Shown here one piece after another: positions 17,518 through 27,065 of a stretch of DNA of 64,000 bases; position 1 is the first letter of the stretch, and every line of letters begins with the position of its first letter. Position numbers and translations under genes: made by a program. The notes under the pieces are model-generated. The model was not told the DNA's origin, ran no database searches, and saw only the letters and a program-made list of their open reading frames with translations. Location: positions 62,001 through 126,000 of the forward strand of contig JBDWMA010000054.1 in NCBI GenBank assembly GCA_039972875.1. The letters run 5' to 3'. This DNA comes from Pseudoruegeria sp039972875. Its GTDB lineage: Bacteria > Pseudomonadota > Alphaproteobacteria > Rhodobacterales > Rhodobacteraceae.

Positions 17518-19955
17518 CCCCACCAACCACAGCCCGCGTTGTCATCATTGGCGGAGGCGTCATCGGATGCTCTGTCGCCTATCATTTGGCAAAGAAAGGG
17601 TGGGAAGACATCGTACTGCTTGAGCGAAAGCAATTGACCAGTGGCACCACTTGGCATGCCGCCGGTTTGATCGCACAGCTCCGCGCCACCAAGAACATGA
17701 CCAAACTCGCGAAATATTCGCAGGAACTATATGGAGAGCTTGAGGCCGAAACCGGCGTCGCGACCGGGTTTAAACGCTGCGGATCGATTACCGTGGCACT
17801 GACCGAACACCGCAAGGAAGAAATCCTAAGGCAAGCTTCTATGGCGCGCGCATTTGGCGTCGAGGTTGATGAGGTTTCACCTCAGGACGTCAAAGACAAA
17901 TATCCACATCTAAACATCGAAGATGTGTTGGCCGGGGTCTATTTGCCTAAAGATGGCCAAGGTGATCCAGCCAATATTGCCCATGCACTGGCCAAGGGTG
18001 CAAAACAAAACGGTGCGAAGATCATCGAACGCACCAAGGTCACAAAAATCCACAAACAGAGACGCAAAGTCATCGGCGTAGACTGGGCACAAGGGAATGA
18101 AACCGGCCATATCGCCTGTGATATGATCGTAAACTGTGCTGGCATGTGGGGCCATGACGTCGGGCGCATGGCGGGGGTGAATGTCCCCCTGCACGCCTGT
18201 GAACATTTTTACATCGTAACCGAAAATATCCCGAACCTAACCCAACTGCCAGTGCTTCGAGTCCCCGATGAATGCGCCTATTACAAAGAAGATGCTGGTA
18301 AAATACTGCTTGGGGCCTTTGAACCCAACGCCAAACCCTGGGGCATGCAGGGGATAGCCGAGGAATTTGAGTTCGACCAACTTCCAGAGGATTTTGACCA
18401 CTTTGAACCGATCCTAGAGGCTGCTGTGAACCGGTTACCTATATTGGCAGAGGCCGGTATACACACTTTTTTTAACGGCCCCGAAAGCTTTACTCCTGAT
18501 GATGCCTACCACCTTGGTTTAGCGCCTGAAATGGACAACGTCTGGGTCGCTGCAGGCTTTAACTCCATTGGCATTCAGTCGGCTGGTGGTGCAGGCATGG
18601 CCCTTGCAGAATGGATGGACAGCGGCGACAAACCTTTTGATCTAGGCGATGTTGACATCTCTCGCATGCAGCCTTTTCAAGGCAATAAAACTTATCTTTT
18701 TGAACGCTCCAAAGAAACACTCGGCTTGCTATATGCTGATCACTACCCGTTTCGTCAAAAAGCCACTGCCCGCGGTATTCGTCGTTCCCCCGTCCACACC
18801 CATCTTATACAAAACGGCGCCGTCATGGGGGAAATCGCCGGTTGGGAACGCGCGAATTGGTTTGCTGATCCCGGCCAAAAGGCCGAATATGAATACAGCT
18901 GGAAACGGCAAAATTGGTTTGAAAATCGCGCTCGCGAACATCACGCCATTCGTGAAAATGTCGGCATGTACGACATGTCGTCTTTTGGTAAAATTCGGAT
19001 CGAAGGTCGCGATGCTGAAGCGTTCCTAAATTACACCTGTGGGGGCGATATGTCTGTCTCCACAGGTAAAATCGTCTACACGCAAATGCTCAACCGCAAT
19101 GGCGGAATTGAAGCCGACATCACCGTAACGCGCCTATCTGAAACCGCTTATTTGATGGTCACCCCTGCGGCCACGCGGTTGGCCGACGAAACGTGGCTGC
19201 GAAGACATGTGGGAGATTTCAATGTTGTCATCACCGATGTCACCAATGGTGAGGCGGTCTTGGCCGTCATGGGCCCCAATTCCCGCGCCCTCCTGCAAAA
19301 GGTTTCGCCGAATGACTTTACCAATGCCATAAATCCGTTTGGGACAGCCCAAAATATCGAAATCGGCATGGGTTTGGCTCGCGTTCACCGCGTGACATAT
19401 GTCGGTGAACTTGGATGGGAGGTCTACGTTGGCTCCGATATGGCGGGACATGTGTTTGAAACACTTCACATGGCAGGTCAGGATATAGGTCTAAAACTTT
19501 GCGGCATGCATATGATGGACAGCTGCCGGATCGAAAAAGGGTATCGCCATTTCGGCCATGACATCACCGCCGAAGATAATCCGGTGGACGCAGGTCTTGG
19601 TTTTGCCGTGAAACTCGACAAAAAGGATTTTATCGGTAAATCCGCCGTCGCGGCCCGCAAAGAAAGCGGCCCCCATAGCAGGCTTCTTCAATTTAAACTG
19701 ATGGACTCTGAGCCACTCCTGTATCACGCAGAACCCATCTTACGAGATGGTGAATTTGTCGGAGAACTGACCAGTGGAAGTTACGGCCACACACTTGGGG
19801 CGGCCATTGGGCTGGGCTATGTCCCCTCCAAGGGGGAAAAAGCGGCCGACGTTTTGGCATCAACCTATGAGATCGAGGTCGCCGGGCAACGTATAAAGGC
19901 TGAGGCGTCCTTACGACCGATGTATGATCCCAAGTCGGAACGGGTTAAAAATTAG
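17514..19955 (+). CDS. FAD-dependent oxidoreductase with GcvT domain, dimethylglycine dehydrogenase-like (copy 2)
   Basis: An 813-residue paralogue of the enzyme at 13697. The N-terminus PTTARVVIIGGGVIGCS and TWHAAG (covalent-flavin His about residue 48) match copy 1, but the following residues differ (LIAQLRATKNMTKLAKYSQE against NIPTFSNSWAIMNLQRYS), so the substrate pockets are probably different. The C-terminal GcvT domain is complete (VGELGWEVYVGSDMAGHVF, SCRIEKGYRHFGHDI). Two such enzymes in one operon suggest two successive N-demethylations. It starts inside the stop of the PPOX-like gene (ATGA). Confidence 0.9.
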   Translation: MTPPTTARVVIIGGGVIGCSVAYHLAKKGWEDIVLLERKQLTSGTTWHAAGLIAQLRATKNMTKLAKYSQELYGELEAETGVATGFKRCGSITVALTEHRKEEILRQASMARAFGVEVDEVSPQDVKDKYPHLNIEDVLAGVYLPKDGQGDPANIAHALAKGAKQNGAKIIERTKVTKIHKQRRKVIGVDWAQGNETGHIACDMIVNCAGMWGHDVGRMAGVNVPLHACEHFYIVTENIPNLTQLPVLRVPDECAYYKEDAGKILLGAFEPNAKPWGMQGIAEEFEFDQLPEDFDHFEPILEAAVNRLPILAEAGIHTFFNGPESFTPDDAYHLGLAPEMDNVWVAAGFNSIGIQSAGGAGMALAEWMDSGDKPFDLGDVDISRMQPFQGNKTYLFERSKETLGLLYADHYPFRQKATARGIRRSPVHTHLIQNGAVMGEIAGWERANWFADPGQKAEYEYSWKRQNWFENRAREHHAIRENVGMYDMSSFGKIRIEGRDAEAFLNYTCGGDMSVSTGKIVYTQMLNRNGGIEADITVTRLSETAYLMVTPAATRLADETWLRRHVGDFNVVITDVTNGEAVLAVMGPNSRALLQKVSPNDFTNAINPFGTAQNIEIGMGLARVHRVTYVGELGWEVYVGSDMAGHVFETLHMAGQDIGLKLCGMHMMDSCRIEKGYRHFGHDITAEDNPVDAGLGFAVKLDKKDFIGKSAVAARKESGPHSRLLQFKLMDSEPLLYHAEPILRDGEFVGELTSGSYGHTLGAAIGLGYVPSKGEKAADVLASTYEIEVAGQRIKAEASLRPMYDPKSERVKN

Positions 19956-20084
19956 CCTTAAGAGCTCTCCTTTTACGCGAATACACCAGCGGCTAACCAT
20001 CGGTGGCGGGGATGCGCGCATCAAACCGCCTGTTAGAAAAATGCACGGTCCTTTTGCAAAAAAAGCCGTTAGGCTTACGGCAAG

Positions 20085-21272
20085 ATGATACGCAATGAAT
20101 GTACATATGACGTTTTAATTGTCGGCGGTGGCCCGGCCGGTTTGTCCGTAGCAGAGACTCTTTCCCCAAATTTGCGGTGTTTGATTGTCCATCAAGATGC
20201 CGAAATCGGTTTACCTGTTCGAACAAGCGGATGTTCTTGGGAACAGGACCTCAGGGTCCTGAACATCCCTCGTCATCTTTACCATCTGCTCGACCAGATG
20301 GAATTTTACGCCGACACCTCTCAGTCAGCGCACACTTTAACCAAAAACAAAGCCGCCGTGTTAGATGTTACCGCGCTTTACCGGTATTTGGCGGACAACT
20401 CAAACCACCCCAACCGTCATCTGCGTTGTGCCACCAAATATCTAAAATCCACGCCGATTAAGGGGGGGTACTCCGTCACGCTTCGCCCAAAATCAGAATC
20501 TGTTTACAAAATCAATTGCCGCATGATCGTGGATGCGTCTGGCTGGCAAAATGCCGTGGTTTCTGAACTCGGACATGCGCCCAAGCCTACGCGAATAGGG
20601 GTCGGAGTCGAATATGAAATGCCGATAGGCACCATGCGACCTGATACGGGCATATTATTTCTGGGCACCGCCATTCCGTCTGGATACGGCTGGGCCTTCC
20701 CAGATGCCAATGGACACATCCGGATCGGCGCAGGCATCATAAAACCAAACATCAATAGCAACCCCCGCGCCCTATTGGATCAGTACCTACAAAGCGACGC
20801 GCCCGCGCGAATGGGCCTTACGCCCGGACCGATCCTACAGGTCAATGCCGGCACTTTACCCTCCGAACCCTATGATCCCCAATTGGTCTATGGAAATATT
20901 GTACGCACCGGTGATTCAGCCAATTTTGCCACACCAACTGTCGGCGAAGGATTACGGCTTGTGATTGAATACGGGCGTTTGCTCGGTGAATGCTTAAACG
21001 CGCACCTGCAACAAGGGGACCCGTTGGCGTTGAAACGTTATGAGGCTGTTTGTGCAAAAGCATTTGTCCACAATTATCGCATCGGTTTTGCAACGAACCG
21101 CCGCATAGCACGTTACGCACCGGCAGATTTTGATGCAACCGTTCACCGTATCGCATCCCTCAGCGAACAAGAAGCCGTCGCGTTGATCCGAAGCGAGTTC
21201 CCACAAGCAATGATCCTCGATTTGGGGCGTCGCTATCTATTAGGTCGCCTAAAACGAATACTTCGACGTTAA
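20085..21272 (+). CDS. FAD-dependent oxidoreductase, geranylgeranyl reductase/lycopene cyclase-like
   Basis: A 395-residue protein with an N-terminal Rossmann FAD motif (DVLIVGGGPAGLSVAETL, residues 9-26) and the later GDSANFATPTVGEGLRLVIEYG segment of the geranylgeranyl reductase and lycopene cyclase superfamily. There are no carotenoid or bacteriochlorophyll genes nearby. A small hairpin (GCCGT/ACGGC) lies just before the start and no clear ribosome site is seen, so the start is uncertain. The substrate is unknown; a lipid or isoprenoid is the usual target of the family. Confidence 0.7.
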   Translation: MIRNECTYDVLIVGGGPAGLSVAETLSPNLRCLIVHQDAEIGLPVRTSGCSWEQDLRVLNIPRHLYHLLDQMEFYADTSQSAHTLTKNKAAVLDVTALYRYLADNSNHPNRHLRCATKYLKSTPIKGGYSVTLRPKSESVYKINCRMIVDASGWQNAVVSELGHAPKPTRIGVGVEYEMPIGTMRPDTGILFLGTAIPSGYGWAFPDANGHIRIGAGIIKPNINSNPRALLDQYLQSDAPARMGLTPGPILQVNAGTLPSEPYDPQLVYGNIVRTGDSANFATPTVGEGLRLVIEYGRLLGECLNAHLQQGDPLALKRYEAVCAKAFVHNYRIGFATNRRIARYAPADFDATVHRIASLSEQEAVALIRSEFPQAMILDLGRRYLLGRLKRILRR

Positions 21273-21386
21273 AAGCGTGTCAGCGCCCGATTAATCTGGT
21301 AAATCTATGATTAAAACCTGATCTTATTTATCACCTAACTGCGTGACATCTATGACAAAGACAGCCTCACATCTTGGGCATCATTT

Positions 21387-22091
21387 ATGAATGATATCCT
21401 GAGCGGCCTAATACAGGCCGCCCACCTTGTGATGTCTTTTGACCCCGATTTGATCGAAATTACGGGTCGATCTCTTCAGGTCACGATCACAGCAACTCTT
21501 ATCGCATCAGCCATTGGGTTACCCTTTGGCGCTTGGCTGGCCGTAAACCGGTTTCGATATCGACGCACAACGATTGCAGTCATGAACGCCCTTATGGGCC
21601 TGCCCCCTGTGGTGGTTGGCTTGCTTGTATACATCCTTTTGTCACGCTCCGGCCCTTTTGGCGTTTTTGGGCTTTTGTTTACGCCGTCGGCCATGATCAT
21701 CGCCCAAGTGATCATCATTACCCCACTTATCGCGTCGGTTGCCCATCAGGCACTGCGTGACCTTTGGGCGGAATATCATGACCTGTTAATCTCACTCAAC
21801 ACCACGAAAAAACAACGTGTAGCCGCGTTACTTTGGGATGGGCGTCGCGCACTGTTGACGGCAGCCCTGGCGGGGTTTGGGCGGGCCATAGGAGAGGTCG
21901 GGGCCATCATGATTGTAGGCGGAAACATCGACCACGCGACGCGTGTTCTCACCACCGCAATAGCCTTGGAAACGGGGAAAGGTGATTTTGCTCTGGCACT
22001 CGCACTTGGTTTCATCTTGATTGCACTGGCCGTCATCATCAATTTGGCAATCCACAGCCTATCCAAAACAGAGCGGGGAAGCCGATGGTGA
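21387..22091 (+). CDS. tupB: ABC transporter permease, tungstate type (TupB-like)
   Basis: A 234-residue inner-membrane permease with five or six helices. The EAA loop that contacts the ATPase reads AGFGRAIGEVGAIMIVGGN, which is characteristic of TupB/WtpB and ModB proteins. The end overlaps the start of the ATPase gene by 7 bases. A substrate-binding protein (TupA) would normally precede it, but the gene upstream codes for a FAD enzyme. Tungstate specificity rests on overall resemblance; molybdate or sulfate are alternatives. Confidence 0.82.
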   Translation: MNDILSGLIQAAHLVMSFDPDLIEITGRSLQVTITATLIASAIGLPFGAWLAVNRFRYRRTTIAVMNALMGLPPVVVGLLVYILLSRSGPFGVFGLLFTPSAMIIAQVIIITPLIASVAHQALRDLWAEYHDLLISLNTTKKQRVAALLWDGRRALLTAALAGFGRAIGEVGAIMIVGGNIDHATRVLTTAIALETGKGDFALALALGFILIALAVIINLAIHSLSKTERGSRW

Positions 22092-22798
22092 ATATCCTTC
22101 CACTGACCCTGACCCAAGCCATCGTAAAAAAGCGGGGCAAAAAGCTCATCGGACCAGTGAGCCATACGTTTAGCGATACCGGGACCACCATCGTCATGGG
22201 CCCAAATGGGAGCGGGAAAACCACGCTACTGCGATTGATGCACGGGTTGGAACGGGCGCGCGACGGTCGCGTGGATTGGCATGTCAACACAGAAGAGGCA
22301 CGCCATCATCAGGCCTATGTCTTTCAGCAACCCATTATGATGCGCCGCTCTGTACAGGCATGCCTTGCCTACCCCCTGCGACTGCAAGGCACCCCCAAAG
22401 CGCACGCCAACCAGAAAGCCATAGAATGGGCAGAGCGTGTCGGGATCGCCCATGCCCTGAATCGCAGCGCGATGGTTCTCTCCGGAGGAGAAAAACAGAA
22501 ACTCGCACTGGCCCGCGCTTTAATCCGTAGCCCTCAGGTACTATTTCTAGATGAACCCTGTGCAAATTTGGATGGGGCAGCAACCCGAGACATTGAAACC
22601 ATTTTGTTGAACGCACATCACAACGGTACTCGGATTTTCATGGCCACTCATGATATGGGACAGGCGAGACGTCTCGCAGATACAGTCGTCTTTATGCTGC
22701 ATGGAAAAATCCACGAGGCCTCTGACGCTGAACCCTTTTTCGAAACGCCAAAAACCACCGAAGCCCTGGCATTTCTGAATGGCGACATCATCTCTTAG
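22085..22798 (+). CDS. tupC: ABC transporter ATP-binding protein, tungstate type (TupC-like)
   Basis: A 237-residue ABC ATPase with Walker A GPNGSGKTTLL (about 39-49), the signature LSGGEKQKLALARAL, Walker B VLFLDEPCANLD and the switch His in MATHDMGQ. It lacks the C-terminal regulatory domain of ModC, which fits TupC. It overlaps the permease gene, so the two make one transporter. The binding protein is missing from this locus. Confidence 0.87.
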   Translation: MVNILPLTLTQAIVKKRGKKLIGPVSHTFSDTGTTIVMGPNGSGKTTLLRLMHGLERARDGRVDWHVNTEEARHHQAYVFQQPIMMRRSVQACLAYPLRLQGTPKAHANQKAIEWAERVGIAHALNRSAMVLSGGEKQKLALARALIRSPQVLFLDEPCANLDGAATRDIETILLNAHHNGTRIFMATHDMGQARRLADTVVFMLHGKIHEASDAEPFFETPKTTEALAFLNGDIIS

Positions 22799-22947
22799 GG
22801 CCTTCATCGGCGTTTAAAGAAACCTCAATAAACAAAATGTAAAACCATGACTTCACACCCAAACCAAAAGAAGTAGGTATTTTTTGCCAAAATCATAGAC
22901 TGGCCTACATTATCGGGAAGCGAAGACCCAGAAAGGAAGTTTATCCA

Positions 22948-23799
22948 ATGACATTGTTGAGATTCATAGCCCAAGCCATAGCAATCGTTCTAATGGGCAT
23001 CCCCGTTTTCGCTGATACTGCAACAGTGGATAGAGTATTTACCACCGCGCAAACTGCGGCAGAAAAGGCAGGGTTTAAACAAATCATCGATATCGATCAC
23101 GCCCGTTTGGCACAAGATGCCGGCGTTGCAATGCCTGCATCACGTGTGCAGCTGTTCATGGATCCCGAATTAACGGCAAACTTGATGGCAACGAACGTGC
23201 GGGTCGGACTGGATTTGCCCTTCCGCGTATTGGCTTTTGATACAGGGTTAGAAACACGAGCAACTTACACAAACAGCAAATTTTTGCAGATACGACACGG
23301 TCTTCCATCCTCAGAGGATCTGACCGCATTCGACCGCGCACTTGCACCGGTTTTGGCGTCTATTGACGCTCCTTTCGCACCCGCCCCCACCGAAAGCTTA
23401 GTCTTGGATTACGGGATTTTGTCATTAACGTCTGATCGCGACTTCTCAGATACAATCGATAACCTGAAAAAGATCGTGAATTCTCAGGGGGATACAATTT
23501 GGTTCGGAGAGATCGATTTCACTGCCATACATGGTGCCTCAGATGGGTCAAAGGCAACTCTGTTGTTGTTCGGAGGTCCCGCACCGGGCGGTATTGCAAT
23601 GGCGGATTACCCGAGCATCGGGCTTGACGCATTTTGTCAAAAATTGCTGGTATATGAAAATAAAAGTGGCTTAGTTCAGGTCATCTACAACAGCATCGTA
23701 TCGATGGCAGATTTGCACTACGGCCAGCATATAAAACCCCATCAAGAACTAGATGAACGGCTGACTGCAACCTTCTCTAAGGCGATCCACAAACATTAG
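22948..23799 (+). CDS. exported protein with two DUF302 domains
   Basis: A 283-residue protein with a signal peptide (about 1-22, PVFAD). Two DUF302 units follow. The first ends in LPFRVLAFDTGLETRATYTN, and the second (about 150-280) contains KATLLLFGGPAPGGIAMADY and GLDAFCQKLLVYENKSGLV, the clearest DUF302 signature. The first copy has lost the FGNP-like turn (LFMDPELTANLM) and looks diverged. DUF302 proteins are often periplasmic and found with sulfur or metal genes; the function is unknown. It follows the transporter genes by 149 bases. Confidence 0.78.
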   Translation: MTLLRFIAQAIAIVLMGIPVFADTATVDRVFTTAQTAAEKAGFKQIIDIDHARLAQDAGVAMPASRVQLFMDPELTANLMATNVRVGLDLPFRVLAFDTGLETRATYTNSKFLQIRHGLPSSEDLTAFDRALAPVLASIDAPFAPAPTESLVLDYGILSLTSDRDFSDTIDNLKKIVNSQGDTIWFGEIDFTAIHGASDGSKATLLLFGGPAPGGIAMADYPSIGLDAFCQKLLVYENKSGLVQVIYNSIVSMADLHYGQHIKPHQELDERLTATFSKAIHKH

Positions 23800-23821
23800 G
23801 CTGCTGACATCATTGGACGGT

Positions 23822-23895
23822 GGCGATTTAGGATAGAGCATCCCAAGCCACCAAAGCGCCCAATTCGCAAAATAGGATGCTCGCTTCAAATCGCC
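23822..23895. repeat. 74-base two-stem inverted repeat between convergent genes
   Basis: GGCGATTT (23822-23829) pairs with AAATCGCC (23888-23895) and GAGCATCC (23836-23843) pairs with GGATGCTC (23875-23882). The two stems are coaxial, with unequal inner segments. There is no T-run on either side. It lies between the DUF302 gene and polA, where both transcripts end. Confidence 0.55.
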
Positions 23896-23927
23896 AACAC
23901 CCTAACTCTTGTAACGTCAAAATGCGC

Positions 23928-26720
23928 CTAATGCGCTTCAGCCCAGTTAGCCCCTTGACCAGCATCAACTGTCAGCGGGATATCCAAATGAACAGCCGGT
24001 GCCGCTGCCCCCTCCATCACATCACGGATCACCTCTATTGATTGATCCACCGCATCGGTATCGATTTCAAAAATCAATTCATCATGAACCTGTAACAACA
24101 TTTTCACAGGCAAGCCTTCAATTGCGGCAGGCATACGCACCATTGCACGACGAATAATATCAGCCGCTGCCCCTTGAATAGGCGCATTGATGGCCGCGCG
24201 TTTGGCGAACCCCGCCCGAGGGCCCTTTGCAGCAATTTCCGGCGTGTTAATACGACGCCCGAACAGTGTCTTCACGTAACCATGTTCTTTGGCGAAACTG
24301 ACCGTTTCATCCATATAGGTCCGAATACCGGGGAACCGCTCAAAGTAGCGGTCGATAAAGGCTTGTGCCTCTTTGCGAGGGATCCGTAAGTTGCGCGCCA
24401 ACCCAAACCCAGAGATCCCATAGATGACGCCAAAGTTAATCGCCTTGGCCTGTCGACGCACCATCGGGTCCATCCCTTCAAGCGGTACGTCAAACATTTC
24501 AGCAGCGGTCATTGCGTGAATATCCAACCCATCCCGAAACGCCTGTTTCAGCGCATCGATCCCGGCAACCTGCGCCAATATGCGCAGCTCGATCTGAGAA
24601 TAATCCAGCGAAACTAGAACTTTTCCCTCATCAGCAACAAAGGCCTCGCGGATACGACGACCCTCTTCACTTCGGACCGGAATATTCTGCAAGTTTGGAT
24701 CGGTTGAAGCCAATCGTCCGGTGTTGGCCCCAGCAATCGAATAAGACGTATGAACCCGTCCGGTATCCGGATTGATGTGGTCTTGCAGCGCATCAGTGTA
24801 AGTGGATTTCAGCTTGGACAGCTGTCGCCAATCCAATACCAATCCGGGTAATTCGTGTTCAGTGGCCAGATCCTCTAGGATATCAGCACCGGTAGAATAC
24901 TTTCCGTTCTTGCCGCGCTTGCCGCCTGGCAGTTCCAGCCTGTCGAACAGAACCTCCCCTAATTGTGCGGGCGAACCAACATTGAAAGTCTGCCCTGCCT
25001 TTTCGTGAATGTCCGCCTCTAAACCAGCCATTTTTTGCGAAAACGAATTAGACATCCGGCTCAGAACGTCACGGTCAACTTTGATGCCGTGCATCTCCAT
25101 CTGGGCAAGAACAGGGACAAGTGGCCGTTCAAGCGTTTCATAAACCGTCGTAACTTTGCGCTGATGAAGGTTCGGCTTAAACAACTGCCACAAACGCAGG
25201 GTGATATCGGCGTCCTCTGCCGCATATTTAACGGCATCTTCAACAGGAACCTTGTCAAAGGTGATCGCGGATTTCCCCGTCCCCAACAAAGATTTGATCG
25301 GAATCGGTGTGTGATTCAAATACCGTTGGGACAGCGTGTCCATACCGTGGTTATGCTCGCCAGCATACATTGCATAAGACATCAGCATCGTGTCATCAAC
25401 GGGCGCAACATTCACGCCATATCGCGCGAAAATTTTCGCGTCATATTTCATGTTCTGACCGATTTTCAGGATCGATGGATCCTCAAGCATCGGTTTCAAC
25501 ATATCCAACGCCACTTGCAACGGCATTTGACCTTCGGCCAGCTCATCACTGGCAAAGAGATCATCCCCCGCAGACGATTTGTGGATCAAAGGAATGTAAC
25601 AGGCATCGCCCGCATTTACACAAAGCGATATACCGACCAAATCGACAATCATGTCATTCAAACCGGTGGTTTCAGTATCCACCGCGACCCAACCTCGCGC
25701 ATAGGTCAAATCGATCCAGCGCTGCAACGCCGTTGCCTCTTTGACCCATTCGTATTTTTCTGGATCAATTTCCGGGGCCTCAAGGGCATCCTCTGCGGCA
25801 GGTGCTTCAGTCTCGGGGATCGTCGGCGTATCAACACCTAGTTTTTTCGCAGCCCGATTGGTGAGTGTTCGGAACTCCATTTCCGACAAAAATCCTAACA
25901 AAGCCTCAGCCTCAGGCGCGCGGCACTCTAGGCTATCAAGGCCAAAATCCAGTTCCATCGCCCCATCCAGCTGCACTAAGTCACGGGAAATGCGGATTAA
26001 ATCTTTGTTGTCGAGCAGCGATTGGCGACGCTTGGGCTGTTTGATTTCATCCGCCCGTGAGAGCAAACTTTCAAGATCGCCATATTCGTTAATCAACAGG
26101 GCAGCGGTTTTAATACCGATCCCCGGCGCGCCGGGGACGTTATCTACGCTATCACCAGCAAGTGCCTGCACATCAACGACCCGCTCAGGGCCGACACCAA
26201 ATTTTTCCTGTACACCGTCAATATCGATGCGTTTATTTTTCATCACATCCAGCATTGTGACGCCGCCGCCAACCAACTGCATCATATCCTTATCAGATGA
26301 GATAATGGTGACCTGGCCACCGGCATCTCGGGCCTGATTGGCAAGGGTCGCAATGATGTCGTCTGCCTCATAGTTCTCAACTTCAACACAGGCGATGTTA
26401 AAGGCCCGTGTCGCGTCCCGCGTCAAAGGAAATTGCGGACGTAAATCTTCAGGCGCTGGAGGACGATTGGCTTTGTATTTATCATACAGATCGTTCCGAA
26501 AGGTTTTGCCCGAATGATCAAACACAACCGCAACATGGGTTGGCGCATTGGGACCGGTGGTGTCCTCTATCTGCTTGAACAACATATTACAGAAGCCAGA
26601 CACCGCACCAATCGGCAAGCCATCCGATTTACGCGTCAGCGGCGGAAGCGCATGATAGGCCCGAAAGATAAACGCAGACCCATCGATCAAATGCAGATGA
26701 TGACCTTTTCCAAAACTCAT
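23928..26720 (-). CDS. polA: DNA polymerase I
   Basis: A 930-residue DNA polymerase I for repair and Okazaki fragment processing. The start is the ATG of MSFGKGHHLHLIDGSAF; 54 upstream codons in the same frame are not family-like. The 5'-3' exonuclease domain (about 1-290) contains YKANRPPAPE and DSVDNVPGAPGIG. The 3'-5' exonuclease domain keeps its Asp/Glu set in VDTETTGLND (about 350), so proofreading is intact. The polymerase has motif A DYSQIELRILAQ, motif B RRQAKAINFGVIYG and motif C QVHDELIFEI. It is transcribed towards the DUF302 gene. Confidence 0.98.
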   Translation of the reverse strand: MSFGKGHHLHLIDGSAFIFRAYHALPPLTRKSDGLPIGAVSGFCNMLFKQIEDTTGPNAPTHVAVVFDHSGKTFRNDLYDKYKANRPPAPEDLRPQFPLTRDATRAFNIACVEVENYEADDIIATLANQARDAGGQVTIISSDKDMMQLVGGGVTMLDVMKNKRIDIDGVQEKFGVGPERVVDVQALAGDSVDNVPGAPGIGIKTAALLINEYGDLESLLSRADEIKQPKRRQSLLDNKDLIRISRDLVQLDGAMELDFGLDSLECRAPEAEALLGFLSEMEFRTLTNRAAKKLGVDTPTIPETEAPAAEDALEAPEIDPEKYEWVKEATALQRWIDLTYARGWVAVDTETTGLNDMIVDLVGISLCVNAGDACYIPLIHKSSAGDDLFASDELAEGQMPLQVALDMLKPMLEDPSILKIGQNMKYDAKIFARYGVNVAPVDDTMLMSYAMYAGEHNHGMDTLSQRYLNHTPIPIKSLLGTGKSAITFDKVPVEDAVKYAAEDADITLRLWQLFKPNLHQRKVTTVYETLERPLVPVLAQMEMHGIKVDRDVLSRMSNSFSQKMAGLEADIHEKAGQTFNVGSPAQLGEVLFDRLELPGGKRGKNGKYSTGADILEDLATEHELPGLVLDWRQLSKLKSTYTDALQDHINPDTGRVHTSYSIAGANTGRLASTDPNLQNIPVRSEEGRRIREAFVADEGKVLVSLDYSQIELRILAQVAGIDALKQAFRDGLDIHAMTAAEMFDVPLEGMDPMVRRQAKAINFGVIYGISGFGLARNLRIPRKEAQAFIDRYFERFPGIRTYMDETVSFAKEHGYVKTLFGRRINTPEIAAKGPRAGFAKRAAINAPIQGAAADIIRRAMVRMPAAIEGLPVKMLLQVHDELIFEIDTDAVDQSIEVIRDVMEGAAAPAVHLDIPLTVDAGQGANWAEAH

Positions 26721-26787
26721 AACATGCCCTCCCCGGGGCGCTTTTAAGGGCACGGAGGCCACCGGTTTGTTTCGAAGTTTGGTTCGC

Positions 26788-26967
26788 TTAGGTGCGGTCA
26801 GCAAAATCCTGATGCACGATTTTCTTATCGCAATAGGGACATTCGACAACACCAGTCTCTGGCGATAAGGACAACCAAACACGTGGATGTCCTAGTGCCC
26901 CTTCTCCGCCATCACAAGACACACGCCAGCTGTCAACAATAACGATTTCTGGAGCTTGAGTTGTCAT
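26788..26967 (-). CDS. zinc-finger domain protein, zf-CHCC family
   Basis: A 59-residue protein from MTTQAPEIVIVDSWRV (an ATG four codons earlier is possible). It carries Cys in VSCDGGEGALGHPRVWL and VECPYCDKK and a His in the first motif, the CHCC zinc-binding set. The family is the bacterial counterpart of the mitochondrial complex I zinc subunit NDUFS6 and is widespread in alphaproteobacteria. It lies 67 bases upstream of polA on the same strand and may share its transcript. Confidence 0.85.
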   Translation of the reverse strand: MTTQAPEIVIVDSWRVSCDGGEGALGHPRVWLSLSPETGVVECPYCDKKIVHQDFADRT

Positions 26968-27065
26968 GGTTTTTTCCATTGCTGTTGAGGTCTGTCGGTA
27001 TAGGCCGTAATTAATCCCATGATAGCGATCCGTCCGTCACGGGCAAGGCCACAAAGGGGCATAAG

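Noticed and set aside
25035..25841. 268-codon open frame opposite polA
   Set aside because: polA is unambiguous over this region; the frame is His/Arg-rich and antisense.
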